Assembly: GCA_002476905.1 (NCBI GenBank) | Contig: DLND01000045.1 | Span: 28,997-37,071 of the forward strand | Length of the DNA stretch: 8,075 nucleotides | Origin: Flavobacteriales bacterium UBA7519 | GTDB lineage: Bacteria > Bacteroidota > Bacteroidia > Flavobacteriales > Weeksellaceae | Reading direction: 5' to 3' | In this document: piece after piece, positions 6,184-8,075 of the stretch | How the letters are laid out: each line of letters starts with the position of its first letter | How positions within the stretch are numbered: position 1 is the stretch's first letter | Notes under the pieces: generated by a model | Database searches by the model: none | What the model was told of the DNA's origin: nothing | Seen by the model: only the letters and a program-made list of their open reading frames with translations | Program-made: the position numbers and the translations under genes

Positions 6184-8075
6184 ATGACTTTTGACTTGGA
6201 TATGATCAAAAAAGTTTATTCTGATTTCGAAAACAGAGTAAACGAAGCAAGAGCTTTTATGGGAAGACCTCTTACTTATTCCGAAAAAATTCTTTGTGCT
6301 CACCTTTTTTCTTCACAGACAAAAGAAGCATTTAAAAGAGGAGAATCTTATGTAGACTTTGCTCCGGATAGAGTGGCAATGCAGGACGCGACGGCACAAA
6401 TGGCGCTTTTACAATTTATGCAGGCAGGAAAGAAAAAAGTCGCAGTGCCATCAACAGTTCATCTTGATCATTTGATTCAAGCAAGAGTTGGATCTGCGAC
6501 TGATTTGGTAGATGCTAATAACAAAAACAACGAAGTTTATCAGTTTTTAGAATCCGTTTCCAACAAATACGGAATTGGGTTTTGGAAAGCAGGAGCTGGA
6601 ATTATCCACCAAGTAGTTTTAGAAAATTATGCTTTTCCAGGCGGAATGATGATCGGAACAGATTCACACACGCCAAATGCGGGTGGACTCGGAATGGTCG
6701 CCATCGGTGTTGGTGGCGCAGATGCCGTTGATGTGATGGCAGGAATGGCTTGGGAACTGAAATTCCCAAAAATGATTGGTATTAAATTGACAGGAAAACT
6801 TAATGGCTGGACCGCTCCAAAAGATATCATTCTGAAAGTAGCAGGAATCCTTACTGTAAAAGGTGGAACAGGCGCGATTGTAGAATATTTTGGAGAAGGT
6901 GCAAAATCGCTTTCTTGTACTGGAAAAGGTACGATTTGTAATATGGGTGCGGAAATCGGAGCAACAACTTCTATTTTCGAATACGACCAAAATATGAGCA
7001 AATATCTTCGTTCAACAGATAGAGAAGATTTGGCTGATGCAGCTGATGCAGTTGCTCATGTTTTGAAAGCTGACCCAGAAGTTCACGCAGAACCTGAAAA
7101 ATATTATGACCAGCTTATTGAAATCAATTTAAGTGAACTAGAACCAGCACTGAACGGACCTTTCACACCTGACCTTTATACTCCGATTTCTAAAATGAAA
7201 GAAATTGCAGAGAAAAACGGCTGGCCTACAAAAATTGAAGTTGGCTTAATTGGTTCATGTACCAACTCGTCTTATGAAGATATCGCAAGAGCAGCTTCTG
7301 TGGCTAAACAAGCGAAAGAAAAAAATCTCGAAGTAAAAGCAGAATATACCATCACTCCAGGTTCAGAACAAGTGAGGTTTACGGTAGAAAGAGATGGTTT
7401 CTTAAAAACTTTTGACGAAATTGGAGGTAAAGTTTTTGCGAATGCTTGTGGACCGTGTATCGGACAATGGGCTCGTGAAGGTGCTGAAAAACAAGAAAAA
7501 AACACAATTGTTCACTCCTTCAACAGAAACTTCTCAAAAAGAGCAGATGGAAACCCAAATACTTATGCTTTCGTCGGATCGCCGGAATTGGTAACAGCTT
7601 TGGCAATTGCCGGCGATTTGAGATTCAATCCTTTAACAGATAAATTAAAAAATAAAGATGGAGTAGAAGTTCTTTTGGATCAGCCAAGTGGTGACGATTT
7701 ACCAAAATTAGGATTCGATGTCGATGATCCTGGTTACATTGCACCAGCTGAAGATGGCTCAAATGTTGAAGTTATCGTTTCCCCGACATCTGACAGATTA
7801 CAAATTCTGGAAGCATTCCCAGCTTGGGACGGACAGAATATCACTGGTGCAAAATTATTAATCAAAGTGTATGGCAAATGTACTACTGACCACATTTCTA
7901 TGGCTGGCCCTTGGTTGAAGTACAGAGGACATCTTGACAACATTTCCAACAATTTGTTGATTGGCGCTGTAAATGCATTCAATATGGAAACCAATAAGGT
8001 CAAAAATGCATTGGACGGCCAATACAAACCAGTTCCAGATTCTGCAAGACAATATAAAGCAGCACAAATCCCAAC
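6184..8075 (+). CDS. acnA: Aconitate hydratase, mitochondrial-type (AcnA/ACO2-like), 3' end missing
   Basis: The frame is open from ATG 6184 to the right edge: 630 complete codons of a family that is usually about 750 aa. It catalyses citrate to isocitrate in the TCA cycle using a [4Fe-4S] cluster. Visible motifs are [13 protein letters not shown] (from residue 158, with D160, S161 and H162), [10 protein letters not shown] with ligand C359, and [11 protein letters not shown] with ligands C422 and C425. This ligand spacing matches mitochondrial aconitase. Near the right edge [17 protein letters not shown] starts the swivel domain, which follows the catalytic core here, the opposite of AcnB. 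The start fits the family N-terminus ([12 protein letters not shown]); the alternative ATG at residue 7 would remove part of it. It lies 286 bp downstream of acnB behind a terminator, so it is probably a separate transcript with its own leader. The symbol acnA is used loosely; some annotations call this form acn. Confidence 0.96.
   Translation, partial: MTFDLDMIKKVYSDFENRVNEARAFMGRPLTYSEKILCAHLFSSQTKEAFKRGESYVDFAPDRVAMQDATAQMALLQFMQAGKKKVAVPSTVHLDHLIQARVGSATDLVDANNKNNEVYQFLESVSNKYGIGFWKAGAGIIHQVVLENYAFPGGMMIGTDSHTPNAGGLGMVAIGVGGADAVDVMAGMAWELKFPKMIGIKLTGKLNGWTAPKDIILKVAGILTVKGGTGAIVEYFGEGAKSLSCTGKGTICNMGAEIGATTSIFEYDQNMSKYLRSTDREDLADAADAVAHVLKADPEVHAEPEKYYDQLIEINLSELEPALNGPFTPDLYTPISKMKEIAEKNGWPTKIEVGLIGSCTNSSYEDIARAASVAKQAKEKNLEVKAEYTITPGSEQVRFTVERDGFLKTFDEIGGKVFANACGPCIGQWAREGAEKQEKNTIVHSFNRNFSKRADGNPNTYAFVGSPELVTALAIAGDLRFNPLTDKLKNKDGVEVLLDQPSGDDLPKLGFDVDDPGYIAPAEDGSNVEVIVSPTSDRLQILEAFPAWDGQNITGAKLLIKVYGKCTTDHISMAGPWLKYRGHLDNISNNLLIGAVNAFNMETNKVKNALDGQYKPVPDSARQYKAAQIP

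Noticed and set aside
6627..7001. Two overlapping minus-strand ORFs inside the second aconitase
   Set aside because: Both are antisense to conserved aconitase motifs such as GTDSHTPN and have unnatural Pro/Ser/Ile or Cys/Phe-rich composition.
1..8075. CRISPR array, insertion sequence, tRNA, defence or secretion system
   Set aside because: No spaced direct repeats, transposase motifs, terminal inverted repeats with target duplications, or tRNA-like folds were seen; nearly all coding space is explained by known families.

Overview
The window looks like a chromosomal segment of a low-GC member of the Bacteroidota, most likely a flavobacterium close to Chryseobacterium (family Weeksellaceae). 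The evidence is the AT-rich intergenic DNA, secreted proteins whose leaders end in FSQ or FGQSA, A-rich start regions without a clear Shine-Dalgarno, a flavobacterial-type promoter (TTG, 18 nt, TAAATTTG), and a long AcnB beside a mitochondrial-type aconitase. The genus is an inference.

Left half, all on the minus strand. A gene for a small DUF2752 membrane protein (2411-2833) is followed after 13 nt by one for a secreted protein with WG-like repeats (1735-2397). A thiamin pyrophosphate (TPP) riboswitch aptamer (about 1631-1703) comes next. Behind it lies a long imperfect hairpin (1552-1628) and then a TonB-dependent outer-membrane receptor (1-1500) that runs off the left edge. The riboswitch is the best functional clue in the window: it predicts that the receptor imports thiamin or a thiamin precursor when TPP is scarce. 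This matches the Omr1 receptors described for Bacteroidetes thiamin regulons.

Middle and right half, plus strand. A divergent AT-rich spacer (2834-3116) carries a perfect 11-bp inverted repeat and a good promoter for acnB (3117-5897), the bifunctional aconitase B/2-methylisocitrate dehydratase, which is complete at 926 aa. An intrinsic terminator follows (5923-5959). After a 286-bp spacer with a leader hairpin comes a second, mitochondrial-type aconitase (6184 to the right edge; 630 codons visible). Both enzymes keep all three [4Fe-4S] cysteines and should both catalyse citrate to isocitrate in the TCA cycle; AcnB may also serve the methylcitrate cycle. The terminator between them suggests separate control.

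I found no mobile element, CRISPR array, tRNA, rRNA, toxin-antitoxin or defence system. The window is mostly core metabolism plus a riboswitch-controlled uptake gene. The open questions lie in its non-coding leaders.
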